From NCBI GenBank assembly GCA_027492585.1, contig JAPUEK010000094.1, positions 1 to 37,630 on the forward strand: 37,630 bases of DNA. Reading direction: 5' to 3'. Origin of the DNA: Paracoccaceae bacterium (GTDB lineage Bacteria > Pseudomonadota > Alphaproteobacteria > Rhodobacterales > Rhodobacteraceae). Below are positions 5,657-13,952 of the stretch, in pieces; position 1 is the first letter of the stretch, and each line of letters starts with the position of its first letter. The notes beneath the pieces are model-generated. The model was not told the DNA's origin. It made no database searches and saw only the letters and a program-made list of their open reading frames with translations. The position numbers were made by a program, and so were the translations under genes.

Positions 5657-7776
5657 ACGCATTATTGCCCAGCAAGGAATGGTGGACTGCACAGGAGCTT
5701 GCGGATTCGGGCCTGCCCGATCTGCCGCCTACGAAGCGCGCCATCAACCTGACCGCAGAGCGCCAATCATGGCAGGCTCACCCGACCTATGCGCGAAAGC
5801 GTGAGGGCCGTGGCGGTGGCTGGGAGTATCACTGGCGGCTGCTTCCGGCGCGCGCCCAAAGGCAGTTGGTGGTGCTTGCCAGTACTCCGGTGGAGCCGAA
5901 GACGCGACAGGACCGAACCGAGGCCTGGGCGTGGTTCGATGGCCGGCCGCAGCATGTGAAGGACAAGGCCAAGACCTGCCTGCGCGCGTTGCAGGAAGTC
6001 GAAGAAATGGCCCCGGCAGTTGGCAAGAATCTGGCGGTCGTCATGATCGCGAAGCAGCACAAGCTCAGTGCGCGTGCGGTCTGGGGCTGGTTTGAGCGAG
6101 TCTCCGGCGTGGATGTGGCCGACCGCTTGCCCTACCTCGCCCCCCGTCACGGCACCGCCACCGCGAAAGACACCAAGGCTACCTCCGCCGCTGAGTTCTG
6201 CGATATTTTCAAGGGTCTCTACATGCGCCTTGAAGGTCCTGACTTCACACCTGCATGGCGGGATGCCGTCCGAATCTGCAAGCAGCTTGGCCATGCCTGG
6301 CTTGAGGAACGGACCGCGCGCCGCTGGTACAAGGCAAATATAAAGCGCATTGACGATGTGTTTGCGCGGCAGGGCATTACCGGGTTGCGGGCGATGTTCC
6401 CGGCGCAAATCCGCGACCGCAGCACCATGTCGGCGATGGAGATGGTGAACGCCGACTGCCACAAGGTCGATGTGTTCGTCTGGTGGCCAGGCATCGTCAG
6501 GCCGGTGCGCGTCCAGCTGATCGTGTTCCAGGACGTCTATTCGGGCAAGATTCTGGCTCATTCTGTCGATCTGGCGCCGAACAAGATCGCTACCATGCAG
6601 ACCTTCATGAAGGTGCTGCGCGACTACGGCATTCCGGGCCACGTCCTTGTCGACAACGGGATGGAGTTTGCGAACAAGGACTTTTCGGGCGGCGCAGCAC
6701 ATCGCTTCCGCTTCAAGGTTGCCGAGGACGAGCCGGTCGGCATCCTGCGAACGCTTGGCATAGATATCAGCTTTGCCACGCCCGCACATGGTCAGGCCAA
6801 GCCGATCGAGCGCGCCTTTGGCGATTTCGCAGAGGATCTGGCGAAGGATGTCCGGTTTGCCGGTGCCTATGTCGGCCACAAGCCCGATGCCAAGCCCGAG
6901 AACTACATGTCGAAGGCCGTCGATCTCGGCTATTTCATCGACGTGGTCGAGGAGCGCGTCAACGAACACAATGCCCGTGTCGGTCGCCGGTCGCACACCG
7001 CCCAGGGCCGCAGCTTCGACGAAACCTTCGCCGAGAGTTACCGGCGCACCCCTATCCGCAAGGCAACCGAGGAGCAGATGCGGCTCTGCCTGATGGCGAT
7101 GTATGTCCGCAAGCTCAACAAGAAGAACGGCCAGATCAATCTCTACAAGAACTTCTACTGGTCGGACTGGATGAATGAGCTGGCCGGCCAGTCCGTGACC
7201 GCGCGTTTCAACCCCGAGGATCTTCATGAAGGCGCATACCTCTACAGTATGACGGGCGAATACCTCGGCTATGCCGAATGCAGGGTGAAATCGCCCTTCC
7301 GCGACATTGCCTCGGCCAAGGCGCTGGCCCGCGAGAACAGCCGCCGCCTGAAAGAGGCCCGCAAGCGTCTGGCGGCCATGCTGCCGGTGGCGGCGGCCGA
7401 TGTTGCCGCCCAGTTGGACGCCATGCCGAAAGGCGGGCCGTCGCATCCCGAGGCAGTTGTGGTCCAGCTCGACCGGCTGAGCCAGATCGAGCAGCAGAAG
7501 CGTCAGGGCGGCCTGATCCGTCCGGCGCTGCCGGTCCCGGACACGTCTCGTGATGACGAACTGGCGGTTTTGCAGTTCCCGGCCCCGAGGCGCGAACCGA
7601 AGCAGGATCCCGACATCGCGCGGTTCTGGCGGCTCCTGGACATCGAAACCCGCCTGAAAGCGGGCGAGGCAATCCCGGCCGACGATGCCGAGTTCTGGGG
7701 TCGGATGCACACCCATCCAACCTACCTGGCCCAGAAGGACATCTACGACCGCTATGGCGCACAGGCCATCGGATGA
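5653..7776 (+). CDS. A: Mu-type transposase A
   Basis: DDE recombinase that pairs the phage ends, nicks them and joins them to target DNA for integration and replicative transposition. The 707 residues show an N-terminal winged-helix end-binding domain (about 8-75), further DNA-binding helices, a catalytic core and a C-terminal beta-barrel domain near 480-560. The catalytic triad is visible: D268 in NADCHKVD, D334 in VLVDNGMEF and E386 in GQAKPIERAFG, almost the same positions as D269, D336 and E392 of MuA. Longer than MuA (663) by a C-terminal extension that includes AQLDAMPKGG. It overlaps the ParB-like gene by ATGA and is followed by the B ATPase. Confidence 0.97.
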   Translation: MNALLPSKEWWTAQELADSGLPDLPPTKRAINLTAERQSWQAHPTYARKREGRGGGWEYHWRLLPARAQRQLVVLASTPVEPKTRQDRTEAWAWFDGRPQHVKDKAKTCLRALQEVEEMAPAVGKNLAVVMIAKQHKLSARAVWGWFERVSGVDVADRLPYLAPRHGTATAKDTKATSAAEFCDIFKGLYMRLEGPDFTPAWRDAVRICKQLGHAWLEERTARRWYKANIKRIDDVFARQGITGLRAMFPAQIRDRSTMSAMEMVNADCHKVDVFVWWPGIVRPVRVQLIVFQDVYSGKILAHSVDLAPNKIATMQTFMKVLRDYGIPGHVLVDNGMEFANKDFSGGAAHRFRFKVAEDEPVGILRTLGIDISFATPAHGQAKPIERAFGDFAEDLAKDVRFAGAYVGHKPDAKPENYMSKAVDLGYFIDVVEERVNEHNARVGRRSHTAQGRSFDETFAESYRRTPIRKATEEQMRLCLMAMYVRKLNKKNGQINLYKNFYWSDWMNELAGQSVTARFNPEDLHEGAYLYSMTGEYLGYAECRVKSPFRDIASAKALARENSRRLKEARKRLAAMLPVAAADVAAQLDAMPKGGPSHPEAVVVQLDRLSQIEQQKRQGGLIRPALPVPDTSRDDELAVLQFPAPRREPKQDPDIARFWRLLDIETRLKAGEAIPADDAEFWGRMHTHPTYLAQKDIYDRYGAQAIG

Positions 7777-7834
7777 AAAAGCCGCCGGGGGCAGGCAAGG
7801 CCCCACGGCGGCGGATCGAGCAAGAGGAGAAACT

Positions 7835-8590
7835 ATGTTGGACGGCATGGAAAAAATCAACCTGGTGAAGAACGTGGCGCCACTACGCAACGTTCTTTTG
7901 CTCGGGTCGCTGATCCGCGCGGTTGCCGGCCGCGACGAAGGTATGCCGGGAATGGCCTGTTTTCACGGCTTTTCCGGCTACGGGAAGACGCAGGCCGCGC
8001 TCTACAACACCCAGGCCACCAGAGCCTGCTGGGTCGAGGTAAAGTCCTGCTGGACCCGCAAGACGCTGGTCGAGAAAATATGTCTGGGCTTGCGTATCCC
8101 GCCCGGCCGCAATGTCGCTGAGACGGTCGAGATCATTGGCAAAGAGCTGGTGCAGTCCGGCAAGCCCTTGCTGCTGGATGAGGCGCATATCCTCTGCACC
8201 GACAGCATGATGAAGCTGGTGCATGACATCTACGAAAGCTCTCACGGCGCCTCGATTATCCTGATCGGCGAAGAGTTGTTGCCGCAGATGCTCAGCAAAT
8301 ATGAGCGGATCCACAACCGGATGCTCGACTGGGTTGCAGCGCAGCCCGCAGACCTGCGCGAAGTCGGGATCCTCGCCAGCCTCAAATGTCCCGGCATCAG
8401 CATTTCCGAGGAAGTGTTGCAGCACACTATTGTCACCTCGCAGGCCGTTGCGCGGCGCATCGTGTCGAACCTTGCCAAGGTCAAGGACTATGCCCGCATT
8501 GAGGGCAAGCGCGAGATCGGGGTACCTGACATCCCGAATATCAAATGGATGGCTGGCGCTGCACCGTCGCCGCGGGGGATTCTTGGATGA
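7835..8590 (+). CDS. B: Transposition target-capture ATPase (MuB-like)
   Basis: AAA+ ATPase that binds DNA, delivers target sites to transposase A and stimulates strand transfer. The 251-residue protein has Walker A GFSGYGKTQ (residues 45-53) and Walker B LLLDEAH (112-118), followed by a C-terminal helical part. The ATG at 7835 is chosen because AGAGGAGA lies just upstream; longer frames extend back into A without a ribosome-binding site. Shorter than MuB (312), lacking most of its N-terminal helix-turn-helix region, as is usual for B proteins of non-enteric Mu-like phages. The next gene overlaps by 4 bases. Confidence 0.93.
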   Translation: MLDGMEKINLVKNVAPLRNVLLLGSLIRAVAGRDEGMPGMACFHGFSGYGKTQAALYNTQATRACWVEVKSCWTRKTLVEKICLGLRIPPGRNVAETVEIIGKELVQSGKPLLLDEAHILCTDSMMKLVHDIYESSHGASIILIGEELLPQMLSKYERIHNRMLDWVAAQPADLREVGILASLKCPGISISEEVLQHTIVTSQAVARRIVSNLAKVKDYARIEGKREIGVPDIPNIKWMAGAAPSPRGILG

Positions 8591-9180
8591 GATCGCCTGC
8601 GAAACCCGTCATCGGGCGGCGCCCGGCTCATCAGGCCTTTGATGGCCGCCAGGCCATGTGGGTCGCCATGAAGCGGGCCCCGGACATGATCTTGGTCAGC
8701 AATCTCGTAAATGCGACCAGCCTCAATCGTTCCACCGTCGCCCGCTACCTCAAATCGCTGACCGAGGCCGGGCATCTTGAGCATGTTCCGGCCCCGAACG
8801 GGTTGCCCGGCTCGTGGAAACTGATCCGCGACACCGGATATCATGCCCCACGCGTCCGTCCGGATGGCAGCAAGGTCACGCAGGGTGAGGTGATCAGCCA
8901 ACTCTGGCTGGCCATGTGCAGTCTGCGGGATTTCGATTTCCGGGATCTGATGCAAAACGCCTCTATCGATATTTCCGAGGCAACGGCGAAAGACTACTGC
9001 AAGCGCCTCCTGTCGGCCGGATATCTGCGGGTGCTGTCCAAAGCCGATCCTGCACAGGCCCGAATTGCCCGCTACCGCCTGATCCGCCCGTCCGGACCGA
9101 TCGCGCCCCAGGTGCAGCGGGTGCATCAGGTTTATGACCCGAATACCGGCGCTGTCTATCCGGTAGGGGGTGCGCCGTGA
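8587..9180 (+). CDS. Two-domain winged-helix protein
   Basis: A 197-residue protein with two HTH-like segments: LVSNLVNATSLNRSTVARYLKSL in the N-terminal half and LMQNASIDISEATAKDYCKRLLSAGYL in the second half. The start overlaps the B stop (ATGA) and the end overlaps the next gene's GTG. Similar proteins follow B in many alphaproteobacterial transposable phages. A DNA-binding regulatory role is likely; no target is apparent. Confidence 0.65.
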   Translation: MRSPAKPVIGRRPAHQAFDGRQAMWVAMKRAPDMILVSNLVNATSLNRSTVARYLKSLTEAGHLEHVPAPNGLPGSWKLIRDTGYHAPRVRPDGSKVTQGEVISQLWLAMCSLRDFDFRDLMQNASIDISEATAKDYCKRLLSAGYLRVLSKADPAQARIARYRLIRPSGPIAPQVQRVHQVYDPNTGAVYPVGGAP

Positions 9181-9554
9181 CTGCGGTCTCCCCTCTCGAA
9201 ATCGCCCGCGGCCTCTGGGGTGACCCAGTTCCTGATTGGATTATCGTACTGGCAGAGGAGTGCGGTCGGAGTAGTCAGAGCAAGGTTGCCAAACGGATGG
9301 GTCGCTCGGCCGCACTGGTCTCGAATGTCCTGCGTAACAAATACAGCGGGGATATGCAGGCCGTCGAAGATGTCGTGCGTGGTGTCTTCATGGGGCAGCG
9401 CATCGACTGTCCGGCTCTGGGTCAGACTTCGACCGCCGCCTGCCGGGACTGGCAGGCGATGAGCCGGACCTTTTCCAACGAAAACAGCGAGCGCGTCCGC
9501 ATGTATCGCGCCTGCCGCTCCTGTCCTCTCATGAAGAAGGAGGTTTCGGCGTGA
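9177..9554 (+). CDS. HTH protein with a C-terminal cysteine cluster
   Basis: A 125-residue protein starting at a GTG that overlaps the previous stop. Residues 27-62 form a helix-turn-helix (RSSQSKVAKRMGRSAALVSNVL). The C-terminal half contains four spaced cysteines (CPALG, CRDW, CRSCP), which could bind zinc or an iron-sulfur centre. Probable early transcription factor, possibly metal-dependent. The next GTG overlaps its stop. Confidence 0.6.
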   Translation: MTAVSPLEIARGLWGDPVPDWIIVLAEECGRSSQSKVAKRMGRSAALVSNVLRNKYSGDMQAVEDVVRGVFMGQRIDCPALGQTSTAACRDWQAMSRTFSNENSERVRMYRACRSCPLMKKEVSA

Positions 9555-9997
9555 CTTTGTCGCTTCCTGTTTTCATGCCTGCGGATGTGGTCTCGGCCCG
9601 CTTCGTCGCCCACACCAGAGTTCCGCTCAGCGATCTGACCGGCCGCAGCCAGACCGCTGCGATCAGCCGGCGGCGTCAGGAGCTGATGTGGTGCCTGCGC
9701 GAGCTGACCACCGCGACCATGGGTCAGATCGGCGCGATGCTCGGCGGCAGAACGGCTGCGACCGTTGACGAGGGTCTGGACCGTATCCGCCACATCAGCA
9801 GCCAGTTCCCGTCCTATGTGCAGGATCTCGCCGCCCTGCGCGCCGCGATCTGCAAGCCCGAGGCAGCTTTGCAGACCAGCTCGAATGACCTGCGCGTGAC
9901 CATGGCGATGGGCCTCCTCTCCGACCCGGCCCTCACCGATCAGGATGCGCGCACGGCCGCCCTGATCCTGCTCAGGAGCAGCGCCCATGGCCGCTGA
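9551..9997 (+). CDS. Protein resembling DnaA domain IV
   Basis: A 148-residue protein whose central region reads like the DNA-binding domain IV of the replication initiator DnaA: a helix starting VVSARFVAHTRV, then RRRQELMWCLRELTTATMGQIGAMLGGRTAATVDEGLDRI. DnaA has RQ-x-A-M-Y-L...IG...GGRDHTTV at these places. The GGR is kept, but the D-H-T-T part that contacts the DnaA box is T-A-A-T. No AAA+ domain is present. Start is a GTG overlapping the previous stop. It may bind DnaA-box-like DNA or interfere with host initiation during replicative transposition; this is inference. Confidence 0.65.
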   Translation: MTLSLPVFMPADVVSARFVAHTRVPLSDLTGRSQTAAISRRRQELMWCLRELTTATMGQIGAMLGGRTAATVDEGLDRIRHISSQFPSYVQDLAALRAAICKPEAALQTSSNDLRVTMAMGLLSDPALTDQDARTAALILLRSSAHGR

Positions 9998-10199
9998 AGC
10001 CACTCTCCCCGCAGGGCAGGTTCTCGCGCTCGCCTCGATCGCCATGGGCAAGATCGATCTCTGGGGCGGCCGCGGCCTGACCATGGTTTCGGTCCAGGAG
10101 ATCGAAGCGATGGCGCTGCTGCTGGCTGCCATCGGCCTTGTGCCCACCCGGCCGGGCGAGCCCGCCCCGCCAGCATATTTCCCCCTTCAGGAGACCTGA
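9987..10199 (+). CDS. Small protein of unknown function
   Basis: A 70-residue protein (MAAEATLPAGQVLALASIAM) with AGGAG 8 bases before the ATG and an 11-base overlap with the previous gene. Mixed helical composition, a central MVSVQEIEAMALLLAAIGLV helix and a proline-rich end. No family recognised; position in the early/middle operon is the only clue. Confidence 0.55.
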   Translation: MAAEATLPAGQVLALASIAMGKIDLWGGRGLTMVSVQEIEAMALLLAAIGLVPTRPGEPAPPAYFPLQET

Positions 10200-10200
10200 A

Positions 10201-10863
10201 ATGACCGAACAACAAAGCAGCTTCCAACCTCACCCGGTGCCGGACGGCATCATCGAAGCGAATGGCAACCGCTATATGGCCGACGGCAAAGGCGGTCTGC
10301 GGGCAATCGAGAACATCCCGGCAATGAAGAAGCTGCAGGATGAGACGGTCCGTAAGGTCTTCGGCTTTGCTCATGCGCTTGCCGCTCAGATCGCCCGGTT
10401 CAAGGGGCATGTCTACGAGGATCTCGGCTCCCTCGACGCACTCATGGCGCAGGAATATGGCCTGAAGATCGGTGGCCCGAAGGGTAATCGCACCTATTCC
10501 ACCTTCGATGGCCTGATGAAGATCGAGGTCCACATCGCGGATCGCATCGCTTATGGCCCCGAAATGCAGATCGCCAAAGCGCTGTTTGACGAATGCCTCA
10601 ACGAACGCGCGGCAGGGGCTGATCCGCTGATCCGTTCCATCGTCACCAACGCCTTCGACACCGACCGTGAGGGTCAGATCAACCGGACCAATGTCTTTGT
10701 CCTGCTGAACACCAACGATGACGATCCGCGCTGGGTCCGGGGGCAGGAAGCGATCCGCGATGCGATGCATGTGATCGGCTCCAAGAGCTATCTGCGCTTT
10801 CAGTTCCGGGACGCTTTCGATGCCCACTGGATAACGCTGACCATCAATCTTGCGAGGGCATGA
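10201..10863 (+). CDS. DUF3164 family protein
   Basis: A 220-residue protein with the typical opening YMADGKGGLRAIENI followed by a long helical middle (LQDETVRKVFGFAHALAAQIARFK) and GPKGNRTYSTFDG. This family occurs in most Mu-like phages between B and the gemA region; its biochemical role is unknown. AGGAGA lies 8 bases before the ATG, and the next gene overlaps by 4 bases. Confidence 0.85.
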   Translation: MTEQQSSFQPHPVPDGIIEANGNRYMADGKGGLRAIENIPAMKKLQDETVRKVFGFAHALAAQIARFKGHVYEDLGSLDALMAQEYGLKIGGPKGNRTYSTFDGLMKIEVHIADRIAYGPEMQIAKALFDECLNERAAGADPLIRSIVTNAFDTDREGQINRTNVFVLLNTNDDDPRWVRGQEAIRDAMHVIGSKSYLRFQFRDAFDAHWITLTINLARA

Positions 10864-11135
10864 CCATGACCACCCCCCTCAAATCCATGCCCACCTCCCC
10901 TGAGCACGAGGCTTTCCGGCTGGCCTTCCTGGCATTGATCGACAGGCATCTCGGCGCTCTGGGTGGTGACAGGGTCCTCGCCATCGCCAGCTTCGCCGTC
11001 GGTCAACTGGTCGCTCTGCAAGATCAGCGCAAGCTGACGCCGCAGGCAGCCATCGAGCTCGTGATTGCCAACATGGAGGCAGGCAACCAGAGCGTTGTGG
11101 ACAGCCTTCTCAATGTGACCGGCGGGAGGGCGTGA
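10860..11135 (+). CDS. Small helical protein
   Basis: A 91-residue protein overlapping the DUF3164 gene by 4 bases and the next start by one. Mostly helical (EHEAFRLAFLALIDRHLGAL, AAIELVIANMEAGNQSVVDSLL). I recognise no family. Conserved-looking placement in the operon is the only functional hint. Confidence 0.6.
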   Translation: MTMTTPLKSMPTSPEHEAFRLAFLALIDRHLGALGGDRVLAIASFAVGQLVALQDQRKLTPQAAIELVIANMEAGNQSVVDSLLNVTGGRA

Positions 11136-11320
11136 TGGATCGGGTCCAGTCTGAACTTCATGCGCTTCTGGACGCGGTGGAAAAGGTCTGGCGAGCCTTC
11201 GGTGCTCCCGGCGATCACGGCTACGGAACGCGCGAAGGCGATGCGCTGTTTGCGCTCTATTCTGCACGGTCCAAATTGATGATCGCCATCGCCGACCAAT
11301 CGAAGGTGGAGGCGAGCTGA
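11135..11320 (+). CDS. Small helical protein
   Basis: A 61-residue protein, MDRVQSELHALLDAVEKVWRAF, with a GGGAGG ribosome-binding site upstream. A GTG one codon earlier is an alternative start. The second helix, GDALFALYSARSKLMIAIA, resembles short phage proteins that may act as dimers. Function unknown. The stop overlaps the following ATG. Confidence 0.55.
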   Translation: MDRVQSELHALLDAVEKVWRAFGAPGDHGYGTREGDALFALYSARSKLMIAIADQSKVEAS

Positions 11321-12012
11321 TGGCCTCGGACAGCATCAAGAAAAAGATCGCCGCGCTCCTGAAAATGACCACGGCATCGGGTTGCACCGAAGCCGAAGCA
11401 CTGGCCGCAGCCGAGAAAGCGGCGGCGCTGATGCGCGAACATGGGCTGTCCGAGGCCGATATCACCATCGGGCAGGCATCCGCCCGGTCAGCTTCCAAGG
11501 GCCAGAGCGCCCGGGATGACCTGTGGAAAATCGTCGCCTACTGCACCAATACCGCGCCCACATTCGTGCATGAGCATGGCAAGCGCGGGGCAGAGCTGGT
11601 TTTCGTCGGACGTGACCCCGGCCCGGAGATTGCCGCCTATCTGGTTGCGGTTCTGAACCGGGCTGTGGATACCGGCATTGCCGAGTTCAAGGCGGGCACC
11701 TTCTATCGTCGCCGCCGCTCTGATGCCACGCGCCGTGCGGCCGTGATGGATTTCACGATGGGGATGGTGGGCAGGCTGTCCAGGCGGCTGATCGAGATCT
11801 TCGGTCCCTCCATCGACAGACAAGCCAATGCGCTTGCAAAGGCCGCGAGGGACGAACGTTTTGCCGGTGCCTTGCCGGTCTCCGGGCCATCTGGCGGAAA
11901 GGTCCGCTTCGATGATGCTGTGTGCTCGGGCTGGGCGGCAGGGAACCGGGTTAATCTTGCCCAGGGCGTGGCGGGCGGCACGGCAGAGCGCCGCCAGATC
12001 GGCGGGCTGTGA
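11320..12012 (+). CDS. DUF2786 domain protein
   Basis: A 230-residue protein whose N-terminal 45 residues match the DUF2786 pattern (KKKIAALLKMTTASGCTEAEALAAAEKAAALMREHGL). The remainder includes a basic stretch FYRRRRSDATRRAAVMDF and a C-terminal half found with this domain in phages. Common in Mu-like and other temperate phages between B and gemA; role unknown. Start and stop overlap neighbouring genes by 1 base each. Confidence 0.8.
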   Translation: MASDSIKKKIAALLKMTTASGCTEAEALAAAEKAAALMREHGLSEADITIGQASARSASKGQSARDDLWKIVAYCTNTAPTFVHEHGKRGAELVFVGRDPGPEIAAYLVAVLNRAVDTGIAEFKAGTFYRRRRSDATRRAAVMDFTMGMVGRLSRRLIEIFGPSIDRQANALAKAARDERFAGALPVSGPSGGKVRFDDAVCSGWAAGNRVNLAQGVAGGTAERRQIGGL

Positions 12013-12230
12013 TGGCACGGCTTCATCCAGACATGCCGATCCATCAGCGCACTGCCCTGATTGCAGAGGCGCTGGCCAAGGTGCTGGATCGCGGGCCGGA
12101 GATGTCGGTCGAAAGCACCGGCTCCGCTGCCACTGATCTGGGCGTCTATGTGATCAGGCGTCCCTATGACGATTCGCGAGTGGCCCATGAAATCGACGAC
12201 ATCGCGCGCGAGCTGGAGGTGCTGCTGTGA
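12012..12230 (+). CDS. Small protein of unknown function
   Basis: A 72-residue protein starting at an ATG overlapping the previous stop by one base. Two helices flank a short beta segment (DLGVYVIRRPYDDSRVAHEI). No family recognised. It overlaps the next GTG by 4 bases. Confidence 0.55.
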   Translation: MARLHPDMPIHQRTALIAEALAKVLDRGPEMSVESTGSAATDLGVYVIRRPYDDSRVAHEIDDIARELEVLL

Positions 12231-12424
12231 CCTCTCTCGATCTGACCATCGTGGTTCCCGGCACCATCGACGCTCTGGAGAAGGGCTGCAAATGCCCGGT
12301 TTCGCCCTTCCATAGCGATCAGCCGCTCTTTTCATATAACGGGCTGTTCTTCAGCCCGAGCTGCCCGATCCACCGCAATGCGGTGCTGGTCGAAGTCCAG
12401 CGCATGTTCGGGAGGCCACAATGA
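12227..12424 (+). CDS. Small cysteine-containing protein
   Basis: A 65-residue protein beginning at a GTG overlapping the previous stop. Cysteines in GCKCP and SCPIH could coordinate a metal. Proteins of this length with a CPIH end occur in the same place in related alphaproteobacterial phages, just before gemA. No function is known. Confidence 0.5.
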   Translation: MTSLDLTIVVPGTIDALEKGCKCPVSPFHSDQPLFSYNGLFFSPSCPIHRNAVLVEVQRMFGRPQ

Positions 12425-12891
12425 CTGCCGCGAACCTCCGCAAGATGATCCATGTCGGCTGCAAGCAGCTCGGGCTGGATGAGGATGATCGCCGGGGCCT
12501 TCAGATGGTCGCGACGGGCAAGGCCAGCATGTCGGACATGTCCGATGCGGATCTGCGCAAGGTGATCGAAGCCCTGAAGAAGCGCGGCTTTGAACCCTTC
12601 GGAAACAGCTATTTCAAGGGAGGCAAGGCCCGCGCCACGGGCCGCGCGAGGCCGCTCGCCCCGCGTGCCGATCTGCGGTTCATCCATGTGCTGTGGAAAC
12701 AGCTTGGTGAAGCCGGTGCCTTGAAGAAGCCGGGCCGTGCCGGTCTCAACGCCTTCATTCGCGCTTCCTTCCAGGGCAAATGGCAATCCGTGCCGATTGA
12801 TATCGATGCCCTGCGCGAGGCCGGGCAGATCGATGATGTCGTGCAGGCCCTCAAGGCGATGTGCCGCCGCGCGGGGGTGAAGCTCCAGTGA
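12421..12891 (+). CDS. gemA: GemA-like regulator (Mu gp16, DUF1018)
   Basis: A 156-residue protein with the gp16/GemA pattern: a N-terminal IHVGCKQLGLDEDDRRGLQMVATGKASMSDMS and a C-terminal RADLRFIHVLWKQLGEAGALKKPGRAGLNAFIR. In Mu, GemA modulates host gene expression and DNA relaxation during lytic growth. The gene overlaps both neighbours by 4 bases and lies, as in Mu, just before the middle-operon regulator region. Confidence 0.85.
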   Translation: MTAANLRKMIHVGCKQLGLDEDDRRGLQMVATGKASMSDMSDADLRKVIEALKKRGFEPFGNSYFKGGKARATGRARPLAPRADLRFIHVLWKQLGEAGALKKPGRAGLNAFIRASFQGKWQSVPIDIDALREAGQIDDVVQALKAMCRRAGVKLQ

Positions 12892-13130
12892 CCCGCCGCC
12901 CGCACATCACCGATCATGCCCTGCTGCGCTATCTTGAGCGGGTGGTGGGCATCGACATGGCAGTCCACCGCGCCACCATGGAGGCGAAAACCCAAGAGGC
13001 TGTGGAACGCGGGGCCTGCGCGCTCGTATCAGAGGGGTTTCGGTATGCAATCCGGGATCAGGCCATCGTCACCGTGAAGCGGAAGCGCAACGAAAACGCC
13101 CGCCCCGAGAGTGACCGTGATGAAGGCTGA
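12888..13130 (+). CDS. Small basic protein
   Basis: An 80-residue protein starting with the GTG that overlaps the GemA stop (a longer ATG-started version at 12861 would overlap gemA by 31 bases). The opening HITDHALLRYLERVVGIDM is a pattern repeated in small phage and plasmid proteins of unknown function; the C-terminus is highly basic (VKRKRNENARPESDRDEG). Nucleic-acid binding is possible. It overlaps the next gene by 11 bases. Confidence 0.6.
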   Translation: MTRRPHITDHALLRYLERVVGIDMAVHRATMEAKTQEAVERGACALVSEGFRYAIRDQAIVTVKRKRNENARPESDRDEG

Positions 13131-13749
13131 GTTCATCGCCCTCCGCCCCGCTGGGGGCTTCGGTCTCATCATGGCCGATCCGGCTTGGCGCTATGATATG
13201 TATTCCGACAAGGGTTACGAAAAATCGCCTGAGGCCCATTACGACACAATGGATCAGGCCGCGATCAAGGCTATGCCGGTGGAAGTGCTGGCTGCCAGCG
13301 ATTGCCTGCTCTGGCTCTGGGCCGTCAATCCGCAACTGCCGCAAGCGCTGGAGGTGGTTTCCGCATGGGGCTTCACCTTCAAAACGGCGGGCACTTGGCT
13401 GAAGCGCACTGCGCGCGGCAAGGTCGGCTTCGGGACAGGTTATATCCTGCGATCGGCAAACGAACCGTTCATCCTCGCCACACGCGGCAAGCCCCGGATT
13501 GCCTCCCGTTCAGTCCGCTCGGCGGTCATCACCAATGACCTCGAAAACCTGACCGAGGAAGATTGGCCGATCTCCACGATCACGATCGAAGGTCTGGCGC
13601 GTGGTCACAGCCGCAAGCCTGAAGTGGCTTTCCGGGCCTGTGACGATCTCATGCCGGAGGCGCAGAAGCTGGAACTGTTCAGTCGGCAGAACCGGCCGGG
13701 TTGGTCCTCGTGGGGCGATGAGGTTGGCAAGTTCGGGGTGGCATCATGA
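13120..13749 (+). CDS. MT-A70 family DNA methyltransferase
   Basis: Predicted N6-adenine methyltransferase. The 209-residue protein has the family core FGLIMADPAWRYD, a central WLWAVNPQLPQALEVV region and the C-terminal signature KLELFSRQNRPGWSSWGDEV. The catalytic tetrad, normally DPPW, is DPAW here. The ATG at 13120 is preferred because GAGAG lies 8 bases upstream; a GTG at 13111 is the alternative. It probably modifies phage DNA to evade restriction; together with the Dam-class enzyme at the left end the phage encodes two adenine methyltransferases with different folds. Confidence 0.88.
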   Translation: MKAEFIALRPAGGFGLIMADPAWRYDMYSDKGYEKSPEAHYDTMDQAAIKAMPVEVLAASDCLLWLWAVNPQLPQALEVVSAWGFTFKTAGTWLKRTARGKVGFGTGYILRSANEPFILATRGKPRIASRSVRSAVITNDLENLTEEDWPISTITIEGLARGHSRKPEVAFRACDDLMPEAQKLELFSRQNRPGWSSWGDEVGKFGVAS

Positions 13750-13952
13750 GCCCCGAAGAAGCCCGCATGAAAGCCGTCGAAAGTGCCCTCATAGCCCTAT
13801 TGGGCAGGGTGAAGGCGCTTGAGGCCTATCAGCGCGAGGCCATCGAACAGATACAGGTTCGGCTGGGCAACTTCCCCAAGCGCCTGGACCACGTCGAGCG
13901 CGAGATCATTGCGCTGCGGAAGCTGCCGCGGGGCCGGAGGGTCAAGACTTGA
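13746..13952 (+). CDS. Small coiled-coil protein
   Basis: A 68-residue protein that is mostly one amphipathic helix with heptad spacing (KAVESALIALLGRVKALEAYQREAIEQIQ ... KRLDHVEREIIAL) and a basic tail RGRRVKT. Probable dimeric coiled coil. Its start overlaps the methyltransferase stop and its own stop overlaps the TTG of the Mor-like gene. No function known. Confidence 0.55.
   Translation: MSPEEARMKAVESALIALLGRVKALEAYQREAIEQIQVRLGNFPKRLDHVEREIIALRKLPRGRRVKT

Noticed and set aside
7773-7868. 31-codon frame between A and B
   Set aside because: Overlaps the B start, has no independent ribosome-binding site and no conserved pattern visible; could be a coupling peptide but support is too thin.
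5767-7890. Very long leftward frame opposite the transposase
   Set aside because: It is the mirror of a real GC-rich gene; the rightward strand has the DDE triad and ordered domains.
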